A DNA stretch of 64,000 bases from Pseudomonas fluorescens (GCF_902497775.2 NZ_OZ024668.1:5812326-5876325); one strand, 5' to 3'; numbered from the stretch's first letter, positions 19,172-27,802 are shown. The notes: generated by a model not told the origin, from the letters alone. A program made the numbers and translations.

Positions 19172-19939
19172 ATGAAACGCAGCAAAACCATTCGCCTGGT
19201 CGCTCTGGGCAGTCTGCCCCTGGTGCTGTCCGCCTGTGGCGACCGGCCAACCAAGATCATCAGCGAAACCAAGCGCTATCAGGACGTCGACTATTGCGTC
19301 ATGGACGGCAAGCCGCGCCAGGTATGCCAGCAGGCCTGGGTCGCTGCGCAGAACCACCATGCCGCCAACGTCCCGCGCTTCTTGACCGCCGAGAGCTGTG
19401 AAACGGCCTATTTCAAGTGCGATTATCGCCCCTACGCAAAGAACTTCATCCCGCCGATGGAAGGCTTTGCCCTGACCACCGAACGCCAGGTGTACGCCGA
19501 CGATGAGGACGAAAGCAGTAGCGGCTCGTCGACCACCAGCTCCTCCTCGAGCGGCGGCTCCGGCGGCGGGCGCCGCTATTACGAGTACACCGATACCGAC
19601 CCGCGCTTTTCGTCCGAGGCGATCTACCACGAGCGCGACGGGCGCAACGCGTTCAAGGTCAGCACCCTGACCGAGCAGGTCGCCAACCACAATTACTACA
19701 GCGGCCTGGACACCTCGTATCCAGCGTCGCGACCGTTCAGCGAAGCGGCGCAGCATGCGGCGATGAGTAGTGGTGCTGGCGCTGTCAGCAGCGATCCGGC
19801 GCATGTGGGCAGCGCCCATCCAACCATCATCCCCATGGCCCAGCCGAACAAGTTGATCAGCTCGGCACGGCCGTTCGCGGTGGGCACCCACAACGGTTTT
19901 GTCTCGCGCGCTTCGGGGCGTGGCGGCTTTGCGTCCTGA
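19172..19939 (+). CDS. DUF1190 (YgiB-like) lipoprotein
   Basis: A 255-residue lipoprotein: the signal peptide ends in the lipobox LSAC at about residue 22. The mature part has several Cys (VDYCVMDGKPRQVCQQAW, ESCETAYFKCDY) that could form disulfides in the periplasm. A low-complexity Ser/Gly linker (about residues 112-131) separates this from a C-terminal part with YYEYTDTDPRFSS. The family is the YgiB/DUF1190 group. It sits between DUF350 and the ATP-grasp gene with very short gaps, so the three products probably act together at the inner membrane. Confidence 0.85.
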   Translation: MKRSKTIRLVALGSLPLVLSACGDRPTKIISETKRYQDVDYCVMDGKPRQVCQQAWVAAQNHHAANVPRFLTAESCETAYFKCDYRPYAKNFIPPMEGFALTTERQVYADDEDESSSGSSTTSSSSSGGSGGGRRYYEYTDTDPRFSSEAIYHERDGRNAFKVSTLTEQVANHNYYSGLDTSYPASRPFSEAAQHAAMSSGAGAVSSDPAHVGSAHPTIIPMAQPNKLISSARPFAVGTHNGFVSRASGRGGFAS

Positions 19940-19948
19940 GGCCTGGCG

Positions 19949-21106
19949 ATGAAGCGAATTTCCATTGCCCCGCGCCCCGACTGGCGTGCCACCGCCGAGC
20001 ACTTCGGCTTCAACTTCCACACCTTTGGCGACGAGCCCTACTGGGACGAGACGGCCTACTACCAGTTCAGCCTGCGGCAGATCGAAGACGATCTCGAAGA
20101 GCCGACTCGCGAGCTGCACGTGTTGTGCATGGCGCTGGTGGCCGAGGTGGTCGACAGTGAAGAGCTGCTTGAGCGCCTGGCCATCCCTGCGCCGTACTTC
20201 GACCTGATCCGTCGTTCGTGGCGCGACGGCCACCCGCATTTCTACGGGCGCATGGACCTGTGCTACGACGGCCAGGGCCCGGCCAAGCTGCTGGAGGCCA
20301 ACTACGACACGCCGACGTCACTCTACGAAGCCAGCTTCTTCCAGTACCTGTGGCTGGAGCAGCAGATGCAGCGCGGCGTGCTGCCAGCCGATGCCGATCA
20401 GTTCAACAGCCTGGAAGACAAGCTCACCCAGGTAATGAGGGCCAATACCTTTGCTACGCCGTTCTACTTTTCTTCGGTAAAAGACTCGATTGAAGACCGC
20501 GGCACCGTCGAATACCTGCGCGATATCGCCCTGGGCGCCGGGCTGGATGCGCGTCTGGTGGACATGGAAGACATCGGCCTGAGCCGTGGCGGGCGCTTTG
20601 TCGATGACGTGGGCGCGCCGATCCCGAGCCTGTTCAAGCTCTACCCCTGGGAAGACATCTTCCACGACCCCTACGGCCCGGCGATTGCCAACAGCGGCAC
20701 CTTGTTCGTCGAGCCGCCGTGGAAGGCGATCCTCTCCAACAAAGGCATGCTGGCGCTGCTGTGGGAGCGTCACCAGGGCCACCCGAACCTGCTGCCGGCG
20801 TTCATCGAGCAAGCGCCGGGCGCGACGCTGGACAAGGGCTGGGTACGCAAACCGTTCTTCTCTCGCGAAGGCGCCAACATCGAGATCCACACCGGCAGTG
20901 GCCAGCGAGTGGTCGAAGACGGCCCCTATGGCGGCGGGCCGAGCATCATCCAGCAGTTCCGGGCGCTGCCGCGCTTTGCCGACAGCTACACGGTGATCGG
21001 CAGCTGGGTGGTCGGCGACTTGCCGGCGGGTATCGGTATTCGCGAAGACAACTCGCTGATCACCAAGGACAGCAGCCGCTTCCTGCCCCATGCGATCATC
21101 GGTTGA
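19949..21106 (+). CDS. Glutathionylspermidine synthase-like ATP-grasp protein (YgiC/YjfC family)
   Basis: A 385-residue cytoplasmic ATP-grasp enzyme of the GSP_synth family. It has only the synthetase half; the N-terminal CHAP amidase of bifunctional E. coli Gsp is absent. Conserved segments include GRMDLCYDGQGPAKLLEANYDTP (split: GRMDLCYDG, LLEANYDTPTSLYE), FKLYPWEDIF, KAILSNKGMLALLW and KPFFSREGANIEI. ATP-grasp members of this type are predicted to form amide bonds, but E. coli YgiC/YjfC substrates are not established. It lies 9 nt after the lipoprotein gene and its stop abuts the convergent acyltransferase stop with no gap. Confidence 0.88.
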   Translation: MKRISIAPRPDWRATAEHFGFNFHTFGDEPYWDETAYYQFSLRQIEDDLEEPTRELHVLCMALVAEVVDSEELLERLAIPAPYFDLIRRSWRDGHPHFYGRMDLCYDGQGPAKLLEANYDTPTSLYEASFFQYLWLEQQMQRGVLPADADQFNSLEDKLTQVMRANTFATPFYFSSVKDSIEDRGTVEYLRDIALGAGLDARLVDMEDIGLSRGGRFVDDVGAPIPSLFKLYPWEDIFHDPYGPAIANSGTLFVEPPWKAILSNKGMLALLWERHQGHPNLLPAFIEQAPGATLDKGWVRKPFFSREGANIEIHTGSGQRVVEDGPYGGGPSIIQQFRALPRFADSYTVIGSWVVGDLPAGIGIREDNSLITKDSSRFLPHAIIG

Positions 21107-21994
21107 TCAGCGCAGCTCGGCGCGCAGGGCCTCGATGCGGGCGTCCTTGGCGTGCCAGAGCTGGTTGACCCAGTCCTGCACGGTCTGGCGCAAGGCCGGG
21201 TCGTTTTCGTAGTCGCCACTCCACAGCGCCGAGTCCAGTTCATGCACCTGGATATCGATGATCACCCTCGGCAAATGGCCGCTAAGCAGGTCCCAGAAAC
21301 CCGGGGCCTGGTCGCCGGGGTAGACGATGGTGACATCGAGCAGGGCGTCGAGCTGTTCGCCCAGCGCCGCCAACACGAAGGCCACGCCGCCGGCCTTGGG
21401 TTTGAGCAAGTGCTTGAACGGTGAGTGCTGGGCGGCGCGCTTGGCTTCGGTGAAGCGCGTGCCTTCGAGGTAGTTGACCACGGTTACCGGCTGGCGTTTG
21501 AACAGCTCGCAGGCGGCCTTGGTGATCTCCAGGTCCTGGCCCTTGAGCTCGGGGTGCTTGTCGAGGAAAGCCTTGCTGTAGCGCTTCATGAACGGGTAAT
21601 CCAGCGCCCACCAGGCCAGGCCCAGCAAGGGTACCCAGATCAGCTCTTTTTTCAGGAAGAACTTGAAGAACGGAATGCGGCGGTTGAGCACCTGGATCAG
21701 CGCTGGGATGTCGACCCAGCTCTGGTGGTTGCTGACCGCCAGGTACGAAGTATCGATGCGCAGGTCGGCGGCGCCGCGCACGTCCCAGACGGTGGGGATG
21801 CACAGGCGGAAGATCAGTTTGTCGATTTCGGCCCAGGTTTCGGCGATCCACATCACCGCCCATGAGGCGTAGTCGCGGTAGCGGCCGGGCAGGACCAGTT
21901 TGAGCAGGGCAAAGACCATCAGCGGGCCGATCAGGACCAGGGTGTTGAGCAGCAACAGCAAGGTCACAAGAATGCCCGTCAGCAAGCGGCGCAT
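21107..21994 (-). CDS. Membrane acyltransferase, PlsC/AGPAT family (YihG-like)
   Basis: A 295-residue 1-acylglycerol-phosphate acyltransferase-family protein anchored by an N-terminal hydrophobic segment (MRRLLTGILVTLLLLLN onward). Motif I is SNHQSWVD (the HxxxxD catalytic pair) and motif III is YLEGTRFTEAKR. The family moves acyl chains from acyl-ACP or acyl-CoA to lysophospholipids; this subgroup resembles E. coli YihG. I chose the ATG at 21994, which places the hydrophobic helix at the N-terminus; the open frame has 33 more codons upstream without family features. It is convergent with the ATP-grasp gene and divergent from the retropepsin-like gene. Confidence 0.85.
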   Translation of the reverse strand: MRRLLTGILVTLLLLLNTLVLIGPLMVFALLKLVLPGRYRDYASWAVMWIAETWAEIDKLIFRLCIPTVWDVRGAADLRIDTSYLAVSNHQSWVDIPALIQVLNRRIPFFKFFLKKELIWVPLLGLAWWALDYPFMKRYSKAFLDKHPELKGQDLEITKAACELFKRQPVTVVNYLEGTRFTEAKRAAQHSPFKHLLKPKAGGVAFVLAALGEQLDALLDVTIVYPGDQAPGFWDLLSGHLPRVIIDIQVHELDSALWSGDYENDPALRQTVQDWVNQLWHAKDARIEALRAELR

Positions 21995-22174
21995 AAGAAA
22001 GCTCTTATATTCAAGTAAGCGGTCGGCAATGATAAGCACCCTGTCGGTGTACGCCAAATGCTCCGGTTTGCTCCTGCCGGACAAATGTTTCACATTGTGT
22101 TGAATAAGCTATCGGCGCGAACCTATTCTGCCTTCGCAGTCTAAACACTGTCTTATCTCAAGGAAGCGGATCCT

Positions 22175-22678
22175 GTGAAATCGGTACTTGCACTGCTGTC
22201 CCTGTTGGCCCTGCCGGTGATGGCCGCCGAGCCGACCCTGTATGGCCGCTACGAATACATCAAACTGCCGGAAGTCGGTGGCCAGACCTTCAAGGCCAAG
22301 ATGGACACCGGCGCGCTGACCGCCTCGCTGTCGGCCAAGGACATCGAGACCTTCACCCGTGATGGCGAAGACTGGGTGCGCTTTCGTGTCGCCACCAAGG
22401 ATGCCGACGGCAAGGTTTATGAACACAAGCTGGCGCGCATCAGCAAGATCAAGAACCGCGCCGATGAAGACGAAGACGGCGAGGGTGCCGAGATCAGCAA
22501 ACGCCCGGTGGTCGACCTGGAGCTGTGCCTGGGCGATGTAAAACGCACCGTCGAAGTCAACCTGACCGACCGCAGCAGCTTCAACTATCCGTTGCTGATT
22601 GGTGCCAAGGCATTGCGCGAGTTCAAGGCGGCGGTAAACCCGGCGCGGCGGTTTACCGCAGACAAGCCGGATTGCTGA
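22175..22678 (+). CDS. Retropepsin-like periplasmic protein (PF05618, 'ATP-dependent zinc protease' family)
   Basis: A 167-residue protein with a signal peptide (MKSVLALLSLLALPVMAAE) and GTG start preceded by AAGGA. The mature domain is the PF05618 fold, often labelled ATP-dependent zinc protease. However, the visible motif is Asp-Thr-Gly in AKMDTGALTASLSA, the aspartic retropepsin signature, and no zinc or ATP motif is seen. A second signature, YPLLIGAKALREF, is typical of the family. It precedes creB on the same strand by 83 nt and a REP arm follows its stop directly. Protease activity is not established. Confidence 0.8.
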   Translation: MKSVLALLSLLALPVMAAEPTLYGRYEYIKLPEVGGQTFKAKMDTGALTASLSAKDIETFTRDGEDWVRFRVATKDADGKVYEHKLARISKIKNRADEDEDGEGAEISKRPVVDLELCLGDVKRTVEVNLTDRSSFNYPLLIGAKALREFKAAVNPARRFTADKPDC

Positions 22679-22700
22679 CGGGCTTGCCCCGCGATGAGGC
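22679..22700. repeat. Single REP arm
   Basis: The sequence CGGGCTTGCCCCGCGATGAG is one half of a REP unit and begins immediately after the TGA stop of the retropepsin-like gene. It lies 61 nt before creB. Confidence 0.75.
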
Positions 22701-22761
22701 CTTGCCAGGCGCCGCATAATCTCCTACAAGTGCAGCATTTCTACCGCCAGGCCCGGATGCC

Positions 22762-23445
22762 ATGCCGCATATTTTAATTGTCGAAGACGAAGCGGCCATC
22801 GCCGATACGCTGATTTTCGCCCTGCAAGGCGACGGTCACAGCACCGAATGGGTGAGCCTCGGCAGCGCCGCGCTGGAGCAGCACCGCCAGCGACCGGCCG
22901 ACCTGATCATCCTCGACATCGGCCTGCCGGATATCAGCGGCTTTGAAACCTGCCGGCAACTGCGTCGTTTCAGCGAGGTGCCGGTGATGTTCCTCAGCGC
23001 CCGCGATGGCGAAATCGATCGGGTGGTGGGCCTGGAAATCGGCGCCGACGATTACGTGGTCAAACCCTTCAGCCCCCGTGAAGTGGCGGCCCGGGTGCGG
23101 GCGATCCTCAAGCGCATGGCGCCACGTGCCGAGTCGCTTGCCAGCATTGCGCAGTTGTTCCAGGTCGATACCCTGCGCATGCAGATCCACTACCGCGGCC
23201 AGGCCCTGAGCCTGACTCGGCACGAGTTCCGCCTGTTGCAAAGCCTGCTGGAGCAACCCGAGCGGGTGTTCAGCCGCGAGCAATTGCTCGATGCCGTCGG
23301 CGTTGCTGCCGATGCCGGTTACGAGCGCAGCATCGACAGCCATATCAAGAGCCTGCGCGCCAAGCTGCGCGCGGTGGCCGCCGACGCCGAGCCGATCCAG
23401 ACCCACCGCGGCCTTGGCTACAGCTACAGCCCGAGCCACAGCTGA
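22762..23445 (+). CDS. creB: Two-component response regulator CreB
   Basis: A 227-residue OmpR/PhoB-type regulator. The receiver domain has the acidic pair in LIVEDEAAIADT, the phospho-acceptor Asp in LIILDIGLPD and Lys in DDYVVKPFSP. The C-terminal winged helix includes LTRHEFRLLQSLLEQPERVF and HRGLGYSYSP. Its stop overlaps the creC start (TGATG), so the pair is translationally coupled. In other bacteria CreB activates creD through TTCAC-type tags; matching tags are found at 24883-24909. In P. aeruginosa, CreBC influences beta-lactam resistance and global metabolism (established knowledge). Confidence 0.93.
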   Translation: MPHILIVEDEAAIADTLIFALQGDGHSTEWVSLGSAALEQHRQRPADLIILDIGLPDISGFETCRQLRRFSEVPVMFLSARDGEIDRVVGLEIGADDYVVKPFSPREVAARVRAILKRMAPRAESLASIAQLFQVDTLRMQIHYRGQALSLTRHEFRLLQSLLEQPERVFSREQLLDAVGVAADAGYERSIDSHIKSLRAKLRAVAADAEPIQTHRGLGYSYSPSHS

Positions 23446-24878
23446 TGCGCCTGGGCATCCGGATTTTCCTGGTGTACTTCCTGTTCGTCGGGCTGACCGG
23501 CTATTTCATTCTCAGCACCGTGCGTGAGCAGATTCGCCCCGGTGTGCGCCAGTCCACCGAAGAAACCCTGGTCGACACTGCCAACCTGCTGGCGGAAATC
23601 CTCCACGACGACGTCAAGGCCGGCACCCTCGGCCAGAGCCGTTTGCCGGTGCTGCTGCGCGCCTACGGCCAGCGCCAGCCCAAGGCTGATATCTGGGGCT
23701 TGTCGAAGAACCAGGTCAACCACCGCATCTACGTTACCGATGCCCAGGGCAAGGTCCTGCTCGATTCGGCAGGGGTGGCAGTGGGCGAGGACTATTCGCG
23801 CTGGAACGACGTCTACCTGACCCTGCGCGGCCAATATGGCGCGCGCTCGACCCGCAGCAACCCAGAAGACCCGGAGTCTTCGGTGATGCACGTGGCGGCG
23901 CCGATTCTGGATGAAGGCACGATCATTGGCGTGGTCACCGTGGCCAAGCCGAACAAGTCGCTGCAACCCTATATCGACCGCTCCGAACGACGCCTGCTGT
24001 ACCTTGGCCTGGGTCTTATCGGCCTGGGCCTGCTGGTGGGCGCGGCGCTGTCGTGGTGGCTGGCGCGCTCGCTGCGCCGACTGACCCGTTACGCCCAGGC
24101 GGTGAGTGAAGGCGAGCGTACGGCGCTGCCGCATTACCGTGGCGGTGAGCTGTGGCAATTGGCGGCAGCGGTGGAGCGCATGCGTACCCAGCTCGAAGGC
24201 AAGGACTACGTCGAGCGTTACGTACACACCCTGACCCACGAGCTGAAAAGCCCGCTGGCGGCGATCCGTGGCGCCTCCGAGCTGCTCCAGGGGCCGATGA
24301 GCGACGAACAGCGCCAGCGTTTTGCCGGCAACATCGAAAGTGAAAGTGCGCGCATGCAGCACCTGATCGAACGCCTGCTCAACCTGGCCCAGGTCGAGCA
24401 GATGCAGGAGCTCGAAGAGCAGCAGCAGGTGCCGCTGGCGGCGTTGGTCGACGAGTTGCTGCTGGCCCAGAGCGCGCGCATCGAAAGCGGCGAATTGCAG
24501 GTGCGCCAGCGCGTGCCCGCTGCCACGCGACTGCTGTGTGACCCGTTCTTGATGCGCCAGGCCATCGCCAACCTGTTGGATAATGCCCTGGACTTCACCC
24601 CGCCAGGCGGATTGCTGGTGTTCGAACTGGAGCACGGTGACGGCCGCGTGGCCTTGAGCCTGTTCAACCAGGGCGAGGCGATTCCTGACTATGCCCTGGG
24701 CCGCCTCAGCGAGCGTTTCTACTCGCTGCCGCGACCGTTGAGCGGGCGCAAGAGCACCGGGCTGGGGCTGAACTTCGTCGAAGAAGTGATGCAACTGCAT
24801 GGCGGTGCGCTGGAAGTGGCCAACGTCGAGGATGGCGTGCGCGTGCGTTTGTGGCTGCCGGCCAAGCGCCTGGGCTGA
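23445..24878 (+). CDS. creC: Sensor histidine kinase CreC
   Basis: A 477-residue inner-membrane sensor kinase. TM1 is near residues 7-25, a periplasmic sensor region follows, and TM2 is near 185-205. Then come HAMP, the dimerisation helix with the phosphorylated His in THELKSPLAAIRGASELL, and an ATPase domain with an N box (QAIANLLDNALDFTP) and GLGL in KSTGLGLNFVEEV. Start codon overlaps the creB stop. Its periplasmic signal is unknown, though CreC responds to PBP4 inhibition and fermentation or minimal-medium conditions in other species. Confidence 0.93.
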   Translation: MRLGIRIFLVYFLFVGLTGYFILSTVREQIRPGVRQSTEETLVDTANLLAEILHDDVKAGTLGQSRLPVLLRAYGQRQPKADIWGLSKNQVNHRIYVTDAQGKVLLDSAGVAVGEDYSRWNDVYLTLRGQYGARSTRSNPEDPESSVMHVAAPILDEGTIIGVVTVAKPNKSLQPYIDRSERRLLYLGLGLIGLGLLVGAALSWWLARSLRRLTRYAQAVSEGERTALPHYRGGELWQLAAAVERMRTQLEGKDYVERYVHTLTHELKSPLAAIRGASELLQGPMSDEQRQRFAGNIESESARMQHLIERLLNLAQVEQMQELEEQQQVPLAALVDELLLAQSARIESGELQVRQRVPAATRLLCDPFLMRQAIANLLDNALDFTPPGGLLVFELEHGDGRVALSLFNQGEAIPDYALGRLSERFYSLPRPLSGRKSTGLGLNFVEEVMQLHGGALEVANVEDGVRVRLWLPAKRLG

Positions 24879-24882
24879 AAAC

Positions 24883-24909
24883 TTCACAGAGTCTGCACAC
24901 AGGCTCCAC
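24883..24909 (+). promoter_or_regulatory. Candidate CreB-binding tags upstream of creD
   Basis: Three TTCAC-like pentamers occur in phase: TTCAC (24883-24887), TGCAC (24894-24898) and TCCAC (24905-24909). Each starts exactly 11 nt after the last. The known cre tag is TTCAC-N6-TTCAC, so the spacing fits exactly and the second and third units each differ by one base. They lie 65-91 nt upstream of the creD start. Confidence 0.65.
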
Positions 24910-24973
24910 ATAAGTCCGCAAGGGCTCCATTTCGTTTGCGCAGACTCTGCCCATCGAAACCGGAGTCCTGTCC

Positions 24974-26308
24974 ATGAACCGCAAACTGAGTTTCAAACTA
25001 GCCGTCATCGGCTTTCTGGTCGTACTACTGCTGATCCCGTTGTTCATGATCGGCGGTCTGATCCAGGACCGTCAGTACCAGCGTGATAGCGTGGTCCGCG
25101 ACATTGCCCAAAGCTCAAGCTTCGCCCAGCAGATCACCGGGCCGATGCTGGTGGTGCCGTACCGCAAGATCGAACGACGCTGGAAGACCGAGGAGGGCAA
25201 GAGCTTCCAGGAAATCAGCCAGGTCAATGGCCACCTGTATTTCTTGCCGGAAACCTTCGACCTCAACGCCAGCATCGACACCGAGCTGCGTTCGCGCGGT
25301 ATCTACGAGGCGCGCCTGTTCCACGCCAACAGTCATATCAATGGCCACTTCGAGATTCCGGCCAATTGGGGCATTACCGAGGACTTCGCGGATTACCGCT
25401 TTGAACCTGCGTTCCTGGTGGTCGGTATCAGCGACATCCGCGGCATCGAGAAAGGCCTGCAGCTGCAGCTCAACGACCAGCGCCTGGACTTTGCCGCCGG
25501 GACCAAGCTGGACTGGATGAGCGGAGGCGTGCACGCGCTGTTGCCGGGCGTCGATGGCAAGGTTGAGACCGTGCTCAATTATGCGTTCGACCTCAGCCTG
25601 CAAGGTACCGAACAGCTGCAGGTGTTGCCGGTGGGGCGGACCAGCAGCGTGGCCATGGCTGCCAACTGGCCGCATCCGAGTTTTGACGGCAACTACCTGC
25701 CCGTCAGCCGCAAGATCGATGCCGGTGGTTTCTCGGCGCGCTGGCAGACCTCGTTCTTCTCCACCAACCTTGAAGACGCCCTGACCCAGTGCGTGGTCAA
25801 CGACAAGTGCAATGTTTTCAACGGCCGCGCCTTCGGTGTCAGCTTCATCGACCCGGTGGACCAGTACCTCAAGAGCGAGCGGGCGATCAAATATGCGCTG
25901 CTGTTCATTGCCCTGACCTTTGCCGGCTTCTTCCTTTTCGAAGTGCTCAAGGGCCTCAGCGTGCACCCGATCCAGTACGGCCTGGTGGGCGTGGCCCTGG
26001 CATTCTTCTACCTGCTGTTGCTGTCGTTGTCCGAACACACGGGCTTTGCCATGGCCTATGCCTTGTCGGCGAGCGGCTGCGTGTTGCTGATCGGTTTCTA
26101 CCTGTGCCACGTACTGCACAGCGCGTTTCGCGGCATGGGCTTTGCCCTGGGCCTGGCGATGCTCTACGGCATGCTCTACAGCCTGCTGACGGCCGAGGAT
26201 TACGCCTTGCTGATGGGTTCGCTGCTGCTGTTCGCGCTGCTGGGTGTGTTCATGATCCTGACCCGTCGCCTGGACTGGTATGGGGTTGGCCAGGTGAAGC
26301 TGGCATGA
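24974..26308 (+). CDS. creD: Inner membrane protein CreD
   Basis: A 444-residue inner-membrane protein and the classical target of CreBC. One N-terminal transmembrane helix (FKLAVIGFLVVLLLIPLFMI) is followed by a large extracytoplasmic domain of about 280 residues, then about five closely packed C-terminal helices (from about residue 305). The family signature IQYGLVGVALAFFYLLLLSL is present. Loss or overexpression of creD alters envelope integrity and beta-lactam response in other species; molecular function is unknown. It has its own promoter region of 95 nt with cre tags, and ends at a REP pair facing the convergent GST gene. Confidence 0.93.
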   Translation: MNRKLSFKLAVIGFLVVLLLIPLFMIGGLIQDRQYQRDSVVRDIAQSSSFAQQITGPMLVVPYRKIERRWKTEEGKSFQEISQVNGHLYFLPETFDLNASIDTELRSRGIYEARLFHANSHINGHFEIPANWGITEDFADYRFEPAFLVVGISDIRGIEKGLQLQLNDQRLDFAAGTKLDWMSGGVHALLPGVDGKVETVLNYAFDLSLQGTEQLQVLPVGRTSSVAMAANWPHPSFDGNYLPVSRKIDAGGFSARWQTSFFSTNLEDALTQCVVNDKCNVFNGRAFGVSFIDPVDQYLKSERAIKYALLFIALTFAGFFLFEVLKGLSVHPIQYGLVGVALAFFYLLLLSLSEHTGFAMAYALSASGCVLLIGFYLCHVLHSAFRGMGFALGLAMLYGMLYSLLTAEDYALLMGSLLLFALLGVFMILTRRLDWYGVGQVKLA

Positions 26309-26404
26309 GTGGCTTGCGCGAGGAGAGGTGTCTGGGGGCAGTGCTGGCGATGAAAATCGCCAGGCTGTTCGTGCACTGGGAATACAAGGTGTTCTGTCGG
26401 GCCC

Positions 26405-26472
26405 CATCGCTGGCAAGCCAGCTCCCCCAGTGTTCGGCGATCTCTTGTGAGAGCTGGCTTGCCAGCGATGAG
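26405..26472. repeat. REP pair of a second sequence family
   Basis: The inverted units CATCGCTGGCAAGCCAGCTC and its complement GAGCTGGCTTGCCAGCGATG form a long hairpin. The core GCTGGCAAGCCAGC differs from the GCGGGGCAAGCCCGC core used elsewhere in the window. It lies between the convergent creD and GST genes. Confidence 0.9.
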
Positions 26473-26491
26473 GACGGTACAGCCAGGCGCT

Positions 26492-27124
26492 TCAGCTAGC
26501 TGAAGGATCAGTCGCCCGCATCGACTCACGCAGGCATACCTGCGCATACCACCCCGCCAGCTTCGGCTGCTGCTCACGCCAGCCGAAGTTGGGGAAGCGC
26601 AGGTCGAGGTAACCCAGGGCGCAGGCCACGCCGATGGCGGCGATGTCGAACCCCGAGGCCAGGTCGGCGAAGTGTTCCTGCTCAAGATTGCTCAGGCCAC
26701 GACGGATCTTGTCCTGTTGCGCGTCGATCCAGCTGTCCCATTGCTTGTCCTTGGGCCGCAGGAAGGTCTCGTAACGGGTCAGTACCGCGGCATCCATGAT
26801 CGCGTCGGCCAGCGACGCCAGGGTCAGGCGATGCCAGCGCGGCCAGCCTTCACGGGGGATCAGCGGGTTACCCACATGCTGCAGGTCGAGGTATTCGCAG
26901 ATCACCCGGCTGTCATGCAGCACGCTACCGTCGGCCAGGCGCAGGGCCGGGATCTTGCCCGCCGGGTTGCCCTGGTTGAGCTCGGCCACCGGGTCGACCG
27001 GGGTGAGGTTGACGGTCTGCAGTGCCACGCGGTCGGTTTGCCCGGTTTCGTGCAGCACCACCAGCACCTTGCGCACGAACGGCGAGGCTGGCGAATGGAA
27101 CAGGGTCATGCTCGGTGCGGACAT
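26492..27124 (-). CDS. Glutathione S-transferase family protein
   Basis: A 210-residue cytosolic GST. The N-terminal thioredoxin fold reads LFHSPASPFVRKVLVVLHE, with the catalytic Ser in SPFVRK and the cis-Pro segment GKIPALRLADGSVLHDSRVI that binds glutathione. The all-helical C-terminal domain follows from about residue 85. Start at 27124 has a strong GAGGGA ribosome site. It ends 20 nt from a REP pair and starts 10 nt downstream of msrA on the same strand, so both are probably one transcript. Substrate is unknown; detoxification or thiol chemistry together with MsrA is plausible. Confidence 0.9.
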   Translation of the reverse strand: MSAPSMTLFHSPASPFVRKVLVVLHETGQTDRVALQTVNLTPVDPVAELNQGNPAGKIPALRLADGSVLHDSRVICEYLDLQHVGNPLIPREGWPRWHRLTLASLADAIMDAAVLTRYETFLRPKDKQWDSWIDAQQDKIRRGLSNLEQEHFADLASGFDIAAIGVACALGYLDLRFPNFGWREQQPKLAGWYAQVCLRESMRATDPSAS

Positions 27125-27133
27125 GTCGATCCC

Positions 27134-27802
27134 TCAGTTGCCTTGCAGGCTCGGTGGCAGGCAGACACCGGTACCGCCGATGCCGCAGTAGCCTTCAGGG
27201 TTCTTGGCCAGGTACTGCTGGTGGTAGGCCTCGGCGAAGTACACGGTCGGCGCCTGGTCGATCTCGGTGGTGATCTCGCCGAAACCGGCCTTGGTCAGTT
27301 CGACCTGGTAGGCCTGCTTGCTGGCCAGAGCTTCTTGCAGTTGCTGTGGGCTGGTGCAGTAGATTACCGAGCGGTACTGGGTGCCGACGTCGTTGCCCTG
27401 GCGCATGCCCTGGGTCGGGTTGTGCAGCTCCCAGAACATCGCCAGCAGCTCTTGGTAGCTGACCTTGTCCTTGTCGAACACCACCAGCACCACTTCGGTG
27501 TGGCCGGTCAGGCCCGAGCAGACTTCTTCGTAGGTCGGGTTGGGGGTGAAGCCGCCGGCATAGCCGACCACGGTGCTGACCACGCCTTCACGCTGCCAGA
27601 AGCGCCGCTCGGCACCCCAGAAGCAACCCAGGCCGAAGATTGCGAAGTCGATGGCGCCTTCGAAGAACGGGCCGAGCAGCGGGGTGTCTTTGAAGACAAA
27701 ATGTTTTTCGGGCAGGACCATCGGCGTTTCACGGCCAGGCAGGGCCTGTTCGGCGGTGGGCAGGACGTTTTTGTTCACCAGGATCTCCGAGCGCAGGACC
27801 AT
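27134..27802 (-). CDS. msrA: Peptide methionine (S)-S-oxide reductase MsrA
   Basis: A 222-residue enzyme that reduces methionine-S-sulfoxide in proteins and repairs oxidative damage. The catalytic Cys is in [14 protein letters not shown] (about residue 58-60) and resolving Cys residues lie near the C-terminus ([13 protein letters not shown]). The N-terminal extension of about 45 residues is usual for the long Pseudomonas form. The ribosome site AGAGGAACGATC precedes the ATG. It lies between dipA and a GST gene, all on the minus strand, as in P. aeruginosa where msrA neighbours dipA. Confidence 0.96.
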   Translation of the reverse strand: MVLRSEILVNKNVLPTAEQALPGRETPMVLPEKHFVFKDTPLLGPFFEGAIDFAIFGLGCFWGAERRFWQREGVVSTVVGYAGGFTPNPTYEEVCSGLTGHTEVVLVVFDKDKVSYQELLAMFWELHNPTQGMRQGNDVGTQYRSVIYCTSPQQLQEALASKQAYQVELTKAGFGEITTEIDQAPTVYFAEAYHQQYLAKNPEGYCGIGGTGVCLPPSLQGN

